Below are positions 17,852-26,459 of a DNA stretch of 64,000 nt, piece after piece (positions within the stretch are counted from its first letter, which is position 1; each line of letters begins with the position of its first letter). This stretch comes from Paenibacillus lemnae. Lineage in GTDB: Bacteria; Bacillota; Bacilli; Paenibacillales; Paenibacillaceae. The DNA lies in the NCBI RefSeq assembly GCF_012933385.1, contig NZ_JABBPN010000017.1, positions 28,544 through 92,543 on the forward strand. Reading direction: 5' to 3'. A program made the translations under genes and the position numbers. The notes under the pieces were generated by a model that saw only the letters and a list, made by a program, of their open reading frames with translations, was not told the origin of the DNA and ran no database searches.

Positions 17852-18397
17852 ATGAGTTCAAGAAGTAAGATGTCCTGGTTATGGATTACTGGCGGTGCCC
17901 TGCTGCTGCTGTGGCTCGGATTCCACGTGGTATCCCTGCTAGGACAAGCAGGTCATGCTGCTAGGCACCCTGTTTTCACGCATGGGGGACGCGGTCCGGG
18001 ACAAGCTCATGACATATTGTTTTATAGTCCAGCATACGGTCATCGCAGCGGTGGGGCTGAGGTGTGGAACGGCATAGGACTCCTGATGGTCAAAATCATG
18101 CTGCTGGCAGGCTTCACAGCTATAGCGGCGAAAGCTTCCGGTATGCTGAAATGGACGGGTGCTGCGCTGGCAGTGCTGGCGCTGATGAGCATGGCGACTC
18201 CATTTTTGGGACTGGTGATTGCGGGTGTCATCTTCCTGGCTGCCCGCCGGATCAAGCGTCTGGATCATCGTTTTAATCAACCGCTGCCTCCTGTGATACA
18301 TCCGGAATATGACATGAATTCGGCATACGGATCTTCGTATGAACGAGGGAAAATGCTGGACGAGTGGGAGCAGAACAGCCGCGGAGAGGAGAAGTAA
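17852..18397 (+). CDS. Membrane protein of the PspA operon
   Basis: A 181-residue protein with one N-terminal helix (WLWITGGALLLLWLGFHVVSL), a Gly/His-rich outer loop, two further helices near residues 73-93 and 101-127, and a basic then acidic cytoplasmic tail ending GEEK. ATG 17852 follows AGGAGG by 8 nt. It lies between a secreted repeat protein and a PspA homologue whose start follows its stop by 2 bases. A role in anchoring or signalling to PspA is plausible, by analogy with LiaI/PspC-type partners, but no family was recognised. Confidence 0.65.
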   Translation: MSSRSKMSWLWITGGALLLLWLGFHVVSLLGQAGHAARHPVFTHGGRGPGQAHDILFYSPAYGHRSGGAEVWNGIGLLMVKIMLLAGFTAIAAKASGMLKWTGAALAVLALMSMATPFLGLVIAGVIFLAARRIKRLDHRFNQPLPPVIHPEYDMNSAYGSSYERGKMLDEWEQNSRGEEK

Positions 18398-18399
18398 TC

Positions 18400-19074
18400 A
18401 TGGGGATTTTTGCAAGAGTAAAAGAAATGACGTCGGCAGATATGCATCATCTGCTTGATCGCATGGAGGATCCCATTCCGATGGCGAAGCAGTATATCCG
18501 TCAGGTGGAGGAGCAGCGCGAACAGGTGCAGCAGGCTCTGATTCAGCAGCAGTATACCGGGCAGCAGCTGGATCTGCTGATCGCTGGCTCCCGGGCGCTG
18601 GTGCAGAAAAGGCAGCGTCAGGCAGAGCTTGCTGTAGAGCGTGATGAGGAGAACATGGCTGAGATCGCTCTGCAGGACAAGCTCCATCATCTGCGGCTGC
18701 TTCAGGACTATGAGGACAGAAGACAGGCAATCCGGGAACAAGGAGATAAGCTGAGGGATGTGCTGGTGCGTCTGTCAGACCTGCATCTGGATTTGAATAA
18801 CCGACTGGCCTTTCAGATGTCACGTCTCCATGCGGCTGAAGTTTCGAGATCTGCGGAGGCTGTGCTGCGTGATTTGGACACCGGACGTATCATCCGTGGG
18901 TTTGACCGGGTGGAGCAGAAGCTGGGAAGCTTGGACACCAGGTGGGCAGACCGCCGTTCGTATGACGGCAAGCTGACAGATACAGATGCCTCATCCCGGC
19001 TGGATGCTTTTGAAATTCAGGCGTCCATTAAGGCCGAGCTTCAATCCATCAAGTCAGCTATAGCAGCAAAATAA
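18400..19074 (+). CDS. PspA/IM30 family protein
   Basis: A 224-residue, almost fully helical protein with the PspA start MGIFARVKEMTSADMHHLLD, then EDPIPMAKQYIRQVEEQ and long heptad-rich coiled coil to about residue 145. PspA/IM30/LiaH proteins (ESCRT-III superfamily) polymerise on stressed inner membranes. ATG 18400 has GGAGAGGAG upstream. Last gene of the three-gene operon, closed by the terminator at 19085. The link to a secreted protein points to an envelope-stress unit. Confidence 0.85.
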   Translation: MGIFARVKEMTSADMHHLLDRMEDPIPMAKQYIRQVEEQREQVQQALIQQQYTGQQLDLLIAGSRALVQKRQRQAELAVERDEENMAEIALQDKLHHLRLLQDYEDRRQAIREQGDKLRDVLVRLSDLHLDLNNRLAFQMSRLHAAEVSRSAEAVLRDLDTGRIIRGFDRVEQKLGSLDTRWADRRSYDGKLTDTDASSRLDAFEIQASIKAELQSIKSAIAAK

Positions 19075-19084
19075 ATATTAGCAG

Positions 19085-19121
19085 ACAAGGCTGTCCCGCA
19101 TCGTACAGGGGACAGCCTTGT
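19085..19121 (+). terminator. Intrinsic terminator of the PspA operon
   Basis: ACAAGGCTGTCCC and GGGACAGCCTTGT form a perfect 13-bp stem. The T tract after it is short. Confidence 0.8.
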
Positions 19122-19148
19122 TGTGTGTAAAAAAGTGATTCATCACGG

Positions 19149-19179
19149 TTGACCTTAACGCTGCGTCAAGGTGTATATT
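19149..19179 (+). promoter_or_regulatory. MerR-type promoter with 19-bp spacer and dyad
   Basis: TTGACC (19149-19154) and TATATT (19174-19179) are 19 bp apart, the over-long spacer typical of promoters that MerR proteins untwist. The spacer holds a 19-bp dyad centred at 19162 with arms CCTT-ACGC and GCGT-AAGG. It lies 22 bp before the MerR/TipAS gene, so autoregulation is expected. Confidence 0.8.
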
Positions 19180-19201
19180 GAAAATGCCAGGAGGTGAGAG
19201 C

Positions 19202-19975
19202 ATGGAATACACGATTCAAAAGCTTGCCCGGCTGGCCGGAGTAAGTACACGAACGCTTCGCTACTATGATGAAATCGGACTTTTGAAGCCGGCCAGAATC
19301 AATTCATCAGGCTACCGGATCTACAGTCAGCCCCAGGTCAACCGTCTGCAGCAGATTATGTTCTACCGCGAACTCGGACTTTCGCTGGAAGCGGTGAAGG
19401 AGTTGATGGATTCGCCCTCTTTTGACGATCTGGCGGCGCTGAAGCAGCATCATGAACATCTTCTCGGCAAAAAACAGCAGCTGGATCTGCTGATCCGTAA
19501 TGTGGAGAGCAGCATTGCAGCCAGTGAAGGGAGAATCGTCATGAGTAATCAGGACAAATTCGAAGGCTTTAAACAGAAGATGGTGAAGGAGAATGGGATG
19601 AAATATGGGGAGGAGATCCGCCAGAAGTACGGTGCAGAGCGCGTGGAGTCATCGAATCAGAAGCTGATGAATATGAGCGAGGCGCAGTACAAGGAGGCGG
19701 TCTCCCTGGAGACCGAGATCAGAGAGGTGCTGGCGGAAGCGATGGACCAGGAAGATCCGTCGGGCCCGCTGGCGCAGCAAGCAGCCGAACTGCATAAACG
19801 CTGGTTGACCTTGTACTGGAATGAATACAGCAAGGAAGCGCATGCCGGGCTGGCACAGATGTATGTAGATGACGAACGGTTCAGGGCTTATTATGATGCA
19901 CAGAAGCCGGGAACTGCCGAGTTTCTCAGAGATGCGATTAATATTTACACCGGAACTACGGATGAAAGCCGTTAA
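19202..19975 (+). CDS. MerR family regulator with TipAS ligand domain
   Basis: A 257-residue TipAL/Mta-type activator. Residues 1-70 form the MerR winged helix (YTIQKLARLAGVSTRTLRYY, GYRIYSQPQVNRLQQI). A coiled coil follows, with a TipAS-type helical pocket from about 110 (MSEAQYKEAVSLETEI, YVDDERFRAYYDAQKPGTAE). TipAS domains trap thiopeptides and other hydrophobic antibiotics. ATG 19202 has AGGAGGTGAGAGC directly upstream; an earlier ATG at 19178 lies in the -10 region. Likely regulates itself from the 19-bp-spacer promoter. Confidence 0.9.
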   Translation: MEYTIQKLARLAGVSTRTLRYYDEIGLLKPARINSSGYRIYSQPQVNRLQQIMFYRELGLSLEAVKELMDSPSFDDLAALKQHHEHLLGKKQQLDLLIRNVESSIAASEGRIVMSNQDKFEGFKQKMVKENGMKYGEEIRQKYGAERVESSNQKLMNMSEAQYKEAVSLETEIREVLAEAMDQEDPSGPLAQQAAELHKRWLTLYWNEYSKEAHAGLAQMYVDDERFRAYYDAQKPGTAEFLRDAINIYTGTTDESR

Positions 19976-20007
19976 TTGCAGGCCTGTATAAATCATTCAC
20001 GACAGCA

Positions 20008-20054
20008 AAAAGGCACTCCACGTCTGCAGTACATGCAGTTCTGGAGTGCCTTTT
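20008..20054. terminator. Bidirectional terminator
   Basis: AAAAGGCACTCCA and TGGAGTGCCTTTT pair, with an inner CTGCA/TGCAG stem, between the converging MerR and malic enzyme genes. Confidence 0.88.
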
Positions 20055-20067
20055 CTGCGTGTTGAGC

Positions 20068-21483
20068 TTACTCCCGCGGAACTCTCCTCGCCACACCGGT
20101 GACGACCGCGGCTTTGACAACCCTTTCGCGAATGGCTTTCACGACATTTTGATTGAAGACACTTGGAATGATATAGGAAGCATTCAGCTCATCAGCGGGA
20201 ACGGCAGAAGCTATAGCTTCTGCGGCAGCCAGCTTCATCTCTTCATTAATAACCGTTGCCCGGCAGTCCAGCGCAGCCCGGAAAATTCCCGGGAAACACA
20301 GCACATTGTTGATCTGGTTCGGATAATCTGAACGCCCGGTCGCGATAACCCCGGCAATATCCTCTACCGCTTCCGGCTGAATTTCCGGCGTCGGATTCGC
20401 CATGGCGAACACAATCGGCTGTTCCGCCATGGACAGCACGTCCTCGCGTTGCAGCAATCCGCCTGCGGACAGTCCGATGAACACATCAGCTCCCCGTATG
20501 ACTTCGCTCAGCGGCCCCTGAACCCGGTTGGGGTTGGTATGCTCGGCATACCACTGCCACATAGGATGCTCATAGGTTTCATCACGGGTTAATGCCCCGG
20601 CACGATCTACCCCGATAATCTCTCCGACACCTGCGGATAATAGGATTTTGCTGCAAGCTACGCCTGCGGCACCAATGCCGCATACGACCACTTTTACCTG
20701 ATCAATGGATTTGCCGACCACTTTCAGGGCATTGATCAAAGCAGCGTACAGTACAACCGCCGTGCCATGCTGGTCATCATGAAAAACGGGAACGTCTAGC
20801 TCGTCCCGCAGCCGCTGTTCAATCTCAAAGCAGCGGGGTGAGGCGATATCTTCCAGGTTGATACCGCCGAATGCAGGCGCTATCGCCTTGATGGTGGCTA
20901 TGATTTCTTCCGTATCCTGAGTGTCCAGGCAGATTGGAAAAGAATCCACCCCGGCAAGCTGCTTGAACAGCATCGACTTGCCCTCCATGACCGGCATGGC
21001 TGCATAGGGACCGATATTGCCCAGTCCGAGAACGGCACTTCCGTCCGAAATAACAGCCACTGTATTTCGCTTGATGGTCAGTGTATACGCTTTCTTGGGA
21101 TCTTCCTGGATCGCCGCACAGACCCGGGCGACATCCGGGGTGTAGACACGGGACAGATCATCCCGGTTCTGAATCGGAACTTTAGGCTGGGTTTCAATCT
21201 TTCCGCCCAGGTGCATGAGGAAGGTGCGGTCAGAAATATTGACCAGCCGGACACCTTTCAAGCTCTGGACGGTCTCTGTGACTGTGCTGATGTGAGCGCT
21301 GTCCGTTACCGTAATGGTAATGTCCCGCACGGTGATATCCCCGCTGGATTGAATAACATCAATCGCTACCATATCACCTCCGGCTTCAAATATAGCGGAC
21401 GCCACCTGGCCAAATTTGATCTCCTTGGTGTTCATTTCAAGTCTGAGAATGATACTCTTGCCTCCGAGCCCCGTATGTTCCAC
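20068..21483 (-). CDS. NAD(P)-dependent malic enzyme with N-terminal ACT domain
   Basis: A 471-residue malic enzyme that decarboxylates L-malate to pyruvate. An ACT-like regulatory region fills the first ~85 residues (DMVAIDVIQSSGDITVRDIT). The catalytic part follows, with SDGSAVLGLGNIGPYAAMPVMEGK, metal-site region PVFHDDQHGTA, NAD-binding GIGAAGVACSKILL and ANPTPEIQPE. The GTG at 21483 is chosen, since AGGAGG lies 7 nt upstream; the TTG at 21489 almost touches the ribosome site. Single gene. Confidence 0.92.
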   Translation of the reverse strand: MEHTGLGGKSIILRLEMNTKEIKFGQVASAIFEAGGDMVAIDVIQSSGDITVRDITITVTDSAHISTVTETVQSLKGVRLVNISDRTFLMHLGGKIETQPKVPIQNRDDLSRVYTPDVARVCAAIQEDPKKAYTLTIKRNTVAVISDGSAVLGLGNIGPYAAMPVMEGKSMLFKQLAGVDSFPICLDTQDTEEIIATIKAIAPAFGGINLEDIASPRCFEIEQRLRDELDVPVFHDDQHGTAVVLYAALINALKVVGKSIDQVKVVVCGIGAAGVACSKILLSAGVGEIIGVDRAGALTRDETYEHPMWQWYAEHTNPNRVQGPLSEVIRGADVFIGLSAGGLLQREDVLSMAEQPIVFAMANPTPEIQPEAVEDIAGVIATGRSDYPNQINNVLCFPGIFRAALDCRATVINEEMKLAAAEAIASAVPADELNASYIIPSVFNQNVVKAIRERVVKAAVVTGVARRVPRE

Positions 21484-21604
21484 AGGCAAACCTCCTCAAG
21501 TCAATGTGATACATCTGTCCTTACATTAGTAAGGCTTCGAGAAGAAGGGGATGAATTCCTTCCGTTGATGGACATCCGTGACGGAGGACATCCATGAGCG
21601 TGAT

Positions 21605-21994
21605 TCATTTTTTAGCGAAAATTCGAGTAAGTAAGATGCCGCTCAGGATACCGAATATGATGCTAACGTGTAACTTGGACAAGATATTGGTAAACCATAG
21701 AGGTGTGCTGTCTAAAAAGAACACGGAGAACGATGCACAAAAGAATGTAATCAGAAATGGCAGTACTAATGCGTAGTTGATGCTGATTTTTTTCTGTATG
21801 ATCTTGATAACATGGGGCCAATCAAAAATGATACCCAGACAAAGACTGAGCATAACGATTTTTAATCGTTCCATGTTGGCTGCAGGAGAAATCTCCCTAA
21901 TGTATTGGTACATCCTTACGTAGAAATGGTCCATTGCGAATAGGATAAATACTACAGCGGTTCCCACCACTAAGAATATGAGTATTTTTTTCAC
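21605..21994 (-). CDS. Small four-helix membrane protein of unknown function
   Basis: A 129-residue protein with about four hydrophobic segments (residues 4-22, 46-64, 73-95, 105-124). The GTG start at 21994 has AGAGGG about 8 nt upstream. The gene is clearly AT-richer than its neighbours, which may mark recent acquisition. No family recognised and no operon partner. Confidence 0.6.
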   Translation of the reverse strand: MKKILIFLVVGTAVVFILFAMDHFYVRMYQYIREISPAANMERLKIVMLSLCLGIIFDWPHVIKIIQKKISINYALVLPFLITFFCASFSVFFLDSTPLWFTNILSKLHVSIIFGILSGILLTRIFAKK

Positions 21995-22230
21995 TTTTAA
22001 TCCCTCTTTTGTGATGATAGTAGTTTGCTTTTTTTAATTTTACCATTAATTTCCTTGATTACTCAAAGAGAGTGAGCAGCGATAAGCTCTTGTATGCGCT
22101 GAAATAATAGATTAGGCTTCCCATAGCTTTAAATAACGGATAATTCACAAACTCTAACTTCCCACTGAAAATAACCGTGCTGTGTTACAATAACCGGTAT
22201 ACTAAATCTACGCAGGAGATGATTAAGGCA

Positions 22231-22509
22231 ATGGACAAATCCATTAACGAACAGGAACTGGCGGCATTTATCGCACAGAAGACACAGGCTTCAACTCAGG
22301 ATATCCGGCTTGTGCTGAAGCACGAGGAAGCCTATATTCAGAAGGCTCACAAGGATGCAAAAGAAGAGGTCGACATTGACAGTGACGATCTGGTGGACTA
22401 TATCCTGGAACAGAAAGACATCAAGCTGGATGAGCTGACCGTGGAGCGGATCCTGGAAAGCGAGATGGAATACCTTATCCAGAACGGCCACGCGGAATAT
22501 ATGGACTAA
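22231..22509 (+). CDS. Small acidic cytoplasmic protein of unknown function
   Basis: A 92-residue, mostly helical and acidic protein (EEVDIDSDDLVDYILEQKD, VERILESEMEYLIQNGH). The ATG at 22231 is likely; the ribosome site is unclear (AGGAG 13 nt or AAGG 3 nt away). It is followed by a strong terminator and stands alone. Conserved-looking but not assigned to a family by me. Confidence 0.6.
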   Translation: MDKSINEQELAAFIAQKTQASTQDIRLVLKHEEAYIQKAHKDAKEEVDIDSDDLVDYILEQKDIKLDELTVERILESEMEYLIQNGHAEYMD

Positions 22510-22524
22510 GCACTCCGCGAAAAT

Positions 22525-22576
22525 AAACAGCTCATGACACCGCCGTAATTCACAGGGCGGCCGTCATGAGCTGTTT
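22525..22576 (+). terminator. Hairpin terminator
   Basis: AAACAGCTCATGAC and GTCATGAGCTGTTT form a perfect 14-bp stem with an inner CGCC/GGCG extension. Confidence 0.75.
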
Positions 22577-22696
22577 GGCGTGTGCTTTGTATATTCCAGC
22601 AAGTATAGAATATAGATAGTCTATTCGGGAGGTATTCAGGAGCCGGAAATCGAAATAGGTACTCGAAGATTACAGAGTGATGAAAGGAAGGGTGAT

Positions 22697-23947
22697 ATGT
22701 CCCGAATATTAGAGGAGATCAGGCAGCGGGCACGAGAGTCAGGTATTGATCCGGGCGGCCTGGACGACATCGATGTGATCCGTACAGGTTCCGGGGTGCT
22801 GAGTGAGCTTCCGGGCTACTTAAAAGACAAGGGAATTCAAAACATTCTGATGATTACCGACAAAGACACCTACGAGTGTGCGGGGCAGCGTGTGGAAGTT
22901 ATGCTGAAGCCTGTTTTTGCCGGTGTTCACCTTACTATGCTGAAGGAAGATACCAAGGGCGATGTGCTGGCAGATGAGCCTTCCCTGCTTCAAGTCATCC
23001 TGGACATCCAGAAGCATGCGCCGCAAATTGTGCTGGCTGTCGGCAGTGGAACTGTTCACGATATTACACGCTATGCGGCATATACGGCCGGGCTTTCTTT
23101 TGTTGCTGTACCTACAGCATCCTCGGTGGACGGCTTTACCTCAAAAGGTGCCCCTATCATCATCCGCGGCGAGAAGATTACCGTGCAGTCGATCGGACCA
23201 TCAGCTGTATTTGCCGACACAGATATTTTGACCAAGGCACCTGCAGCTCTGGCAGCTGCCGGTTTTGGTGATATGCTGGGCAAGTATACGTCTTTGTTTG
23301 ATTGGAAGTTCGGATCTATTGCGGCTGGAGAGCCTTATATGGAGCTGGCCGCCGATTTGACGCGCTCTGCGCTGCAGAACTGTGTGGATCATGTCGGTCA
23401 GATTGCCAGCAGATCCGAAGAAGGCATTCACATCCTAACCGAGGCGCTGATCCAGTCCGGCCTGGCTATGCTGCTGTGCGGACAGTCGCACCCCGCTTCC
23501 GGAGCTGAACATCACGTATCTCATTATTGGGAGATGGAATACATTCGTATGGGCAAAAAACAGCTTCTTCACGGCGCTAAAGTCGGCGCAGCCTGTGTGG
23601 AAATATCGAGGCTTTATCAGCGGCTGGCCGCAGAAGGGCCGGATCCATGGAGCTATGAGGCTTCAGCTGGCAGCGGAGAGACCGGAAAAGCGGCATCTGT
23701 GTATGTACACTGGAATGATATCGCTTCCGAGCTGGCCCGTCTTCCGGATTCCGGCACTCTGTCTGATCTGCTGCGTAAAGTGGGAGGCCCTGCATCACCG
23801 AAAGAGCTTGGCATCAGTCATGACCTGCTGGAACGAAGTATGAAGGATGCTCACCGGATCCGCATGAACCGGTATACGATGCTTCGTGCAAATAATGAAC
23901 GAAACCGGGAACAGACATGGAGTCTGCATTCTGCAAGCGGAAAATAG
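22697..23947 (+). CDS. egsA: sn-glycerol-1-phosphate dehydrogenase (AraM/EgsA)
   Basis: A 416-residue iron-ADH-fold enzyme that reduces dihydroxyacetone phosphate to sn-glycerol 1-phosphate, the archaeal-type glycerol backbone. In B. subtilis the AraM enzyme is nickel-dependent and feeds heptaprenylglyceryl phosphate synthesis. The sequence shows the cofactor motif VGSGTVHDITRYAA, VPTASSVDGFTSKGAP, and metal-ligand region GDMLGKYTSLFDWKF with later GAEHHVSHYWE and LLHGAKVG. GGAAGGGTGAT precedes the ATG. Confidence 0.9.
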   Translation: MSRILEEIRQRARESGIDPGGLDDIDVIRTGSGVLSELPGYLKDKGIQNILMITDKDTYECAGQRVEVMLKPVFAGVHLTMLKEDTKGDVLADEPSLLQVILDIQKHAPQIVLAVGSGTVHDITRYAAYTAGLSFVAVPTASSVDGFTSKGAPIIIRGEKITVQSIGPSAVFADTDILTKAPAALAAAGFGDMLGKYTSLFDWKFGSIAAGEPYMELAADLTRSALQNCVDHVGQIASRSEEGIHILTEALIQSGLAMLLCGQSHPASGAEHHVSHYWEMEYIRMGKKQLLHGAKVGAACVEISRLYQRLAAEGPDPWSYEASAGSGETGKAASVYVHWNDIASELARLPDSGTLSDLLRKVGGPASPKELGISHDLLERSMKDAHRIRMNRYTMLRANNERNREQTWSLHSASGK

Positions 23948-23962
23948 CACTTTTTCTTCAAA

Positions 23963-23998
23963 AGATGCCTTATGGTCAATAGACCGGGCGTCTTTTTT
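23963..23998 (+). terminator. Intrinsic terminator
   Basis: AGATGCC pairs with GGCGTCT (one G-U), with inner GGTC/GACC, followed by seven T. Confidence 0.8.
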
Positions 23999-24123
23999 TG
24001 TGTTTTTTTAACCGGTGGTCATCCAATGGTGCTTGAATAGCTGTGTATGCGCTTCATTTTCAATATAGTCTTAAAGTATGAATGTAGGCTTAATAGCGTA
24101 GAAGAAGAAAATTAATCCGTTTT

Positions 24124-24174
24124 CAAAACTTTTTCAAAACTTTTTCTTCAAAACTTGTCATGTACAGCCGATAA
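24124..24174 (+). promoter_or_regulatory. SigD-type promoter of the chemotaxis receptor gene
   Basis: CAAA (24149-24152) and GCCGATAA (24167-24174) are 14 bp apart, close to the SigD consensus TAAA-N15-GCCGATAT used for motility genes. Just upstream, CAAAACTTTTT occurs twice in tandem with an 11-bp period, plus a partial third copy (24124-24156). The 384-bp gap otherwise holds a terminator at its start and a 5' leader of about 150 nt. Confidence 0.6.
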
Positions 24175-24331
24175 CAACATATGTGGAGTCATTACATCCG
24201 ATTTAGACCACCTGTGCTGATCTCATTACATGGATAGGAGTTCCTTGTCCCTTTGAATCTTAGACCAACACATACGTTGTGGACGAAATACAGGATAGGA
24301 CCCCAGAACTATATTTAGGGGGAAATTTGCA

Positions 24332-26302
24332 ATGCTCAAAAGTCTTAAGCAAAAAATGATTTTGATGATCTGCCTGCTGCTGCTGCTCAGTATGGCAGCA
24401 ATTACCACTGCGAGTTACAGAAGTGCTTCTACACAGTTAGAGCACAGCATTGACGAAACGGCTGAATTGGGCGCTGAAAATTTAGCGGGTGAGATTAACG
24501 CATTTATCGATACTGAGATTGCCAAAGTGGAGTCTGTCGGAAAGCTGCTGACAGGCAATAAAAATAACGACCTGGCGCTGATCAAGCGGGCACAGGAGGC
24601 CAATCCCGAATATGAGACCTTCTTCTTTTCTCATGATCTGACGAGCAAGAACGTCGTGAATTTTTTGGGTGAAGTCACAGATGTATCGGATCGTGTTCAT
24701 TTTCAGGAAGCAGGCAAGGGCGAAGGTAAAATTATTGTCTCCGAGCCGGTTACATCCAAACGTACAGGCAATAACATCGTCACACTGCTCGTTCCTTTAA
24801 TGAAAGATGGCAAGCAGTACGGATATATGGGATCCACACTGCCGATCAATACGGTGCAGGAGAGTGTATCCAAGTTTAAATTCGGGGAAACCGGGTATGC
24901 CTTCCTCCTCAGTGAAAAAGGCCTGTTTATGTGGCACCACAATAATGATCTAGTTTTGACTCAGAATGTAGAAGATTTGGATGTTCAGCCCGTTAAGGAT
25001 GCCTTTCAAAAAGTCATTCAAGGGGAAAGCGGATCTTTTAACTATCTTAGAGATGGAAATGCAGACTACTCGGCTGCTTACGCGCCGTCGACTTACAACT
25101 GGGGTGTGTTCGTGACAGCACCAACTAAAGAGCTGTACGCCCCGATTACCGAGCTGACTCAGACGCTCCTTATCATTGCGGTTGTAGCGTTACTCATAGC
25201 GGTTGCCGTGGGCTATATGTTTACTGACCGTCTTGTGAAGCCGATTCGTAAATTGAATCAGGCTGTGAAGGAAGTGGCTGCAGGAGATCTTACCCGGACG
25301 ATTGAAGCGGATGGCAAGGACGAGATCGCTGTGTTGTCCAAGGATTTCAACCAGACTGTACTGCATCTCAAGCAGCTGATCAAGGGAGTCACCGCTTCAT
25401 CTCAGGAAGTGACGAAAGTGACGTCCGTGGTTTCTGGCGGGATTGAACGTTCGAAAGAAAGCGTCGATGTCATCGGGTCTTCTATCCGTCAAATTGCAGA
25501 TGGTGCGAAAGTTCATGCATCGAGCTCTGAAGAAATCTCCGTATCCATGAATGATATGGCCAGCGGCGTTGTCAAGATTGCTGAAACCTCCTCTATGGTC
25601 TCGGAAGCTGCACAGGAAGCGGCGAATCAGGCGGAATCGGGAGCTGTTGTGGTGCAGCAGGCTGTAGGTCAGATCGACAGCATTGGTCAGGGAACGGCTA
25701 AAGTAGGAACCGCAATCGGCCGTCTGAACGAGCGTTCCGAAGAAATCCAGGAAATTCTGGACTTTATTACCGAAATTACAACTCGAATTCGTCTGTTGTC
25801 CCTTAATGCTTCGATTGAAGCAGCAAGAGCCGGAGAACATGGGCGCGGCTTCGCGGTCGTGGCCGAAGAGGTAAAGAAACTCGCGGGTCAATCCGAGGAA
25901 TCCACGGACCAGATTGCACGTATCATTACCGAAATTCGCGAAGATACACGCAATGCGGTAGAGGTTATGGACGTCAGCCGGAAAGACGTAGAGACCGGTA
26001 TTGTCTTAATTGAGGAGGTTCGGGAGAAGTTTGCGAACATTCTGGAGGCTTCCCGTAATGTCGCTGAGCACATTCTGGAGGTGTCCGCCGCTTCTGAGGA
26101 AATGTCAGCAGGATCTGAACAGGTAAGTGCATCAGTGGAAGAGTTGAAATCCATAGCAAGCCTGACATCAGAGGATGCAAGACATGCTTCCGAGGCTGCT
26201 GATGGCCAGATTCAGTCGATCGGTGAGATTGCAGCATCTGTTAAAGATCTGGAATCGGTCGTGGGCGATCTTCGTCAAGAGCTTTCCAAATTCAAAGTCT
26301 AA
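24332..26302 (+). CDS. Methyl-accepting chemotaxis protein with dCache-type sensor
   Basis: A 656-residue receptor. A membrane helix spans about 9-28. The extracellular double-Cache region covers about 30-275 and includes [20 protein letters not shown] and [14 protein letters not shown] second helix spans about 281-302 and a HAMP domain about 303-358. The signalling hairpin has its tip at [20 protein letters not shown] and continues [16 protein letters not shown]. The Cache type suggests an amino or carboxylic acid ligand. A SigD-type promoter lies upstream, and a secreted binding protein gene follows 158 bp downstream. Confidence 0.93.
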   Translation: MLKSLKQKMILMICLLLLLSMAAITTASYRSASTQLEHSIDETAELGAENLAGEINAFIDTEIAKVESVGKLLTGNKNNDLALIKRAQEANPEYETFFFSHDLTSKNVVNFLGEVTDVSDRVHFQEAGKGEGKIIVSEPVTSKRTGNNIVTLLVPLMKDGKQYGYMGSTLPINTVQESVSKFKFGETGYAFLLSEKGLFMWHHNNDLVLTQNVEDLDVQPVKDAFQKVIQGESGSFNYLRDGNADYSAAYAPSTYNWGVFVTAPTKELYAPITELTQTLLIIAVVALLIAVAVGYMFTDRLVKPIRKLNQAVKEVAAGDLTRTIEADGKDEIAVLSKDFNQTVLHLKQLIKGVTASSQEVTKVTSVVSGGIERSKESVDVIGSSIRQIADGAKVHASSSEEISVSMNDMASGVVKIAETSSMVSEAAQEAANQAESGAVVVQQAVGQIDSIGQGTAKVGTAIGRLNERSEEIQEILDFITEITTRIRLLSLNASIEAARAGEHGRGFAVVAEEVKKLAGQSEESTDQIARIITEIREDTRNAVEVMDVSRKDVETGIVLIEEVREKFANILEASRNVAEHILEVSAASEEMSAGSEQVSASVEELKSIASLTSEDARHASEAADGQIQSIGEIAASVKDLESVVGDLRQELSKFKV

Positions 26303-26459
26303 TCATACAGAAATGATTGCTTTCCCCAGGCGGTATTTCATGATGCCGCTTGAGAGGGGGGATGCCTGCAGCAAAGAGAGTCAGGGAAAGCCATCATAAA
26401 AGTATTACCGCTACAGAGAAAGAACAAACACTACAGAGAAAATTGGAGGAAATCACACC

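Noticed and set aside
21594..21776. Open frame opposite the small four-helix protein
   Set aside because: The minus strand has a GTG start with a ribosome site and a plausible membrane protein; the plus frame does not.
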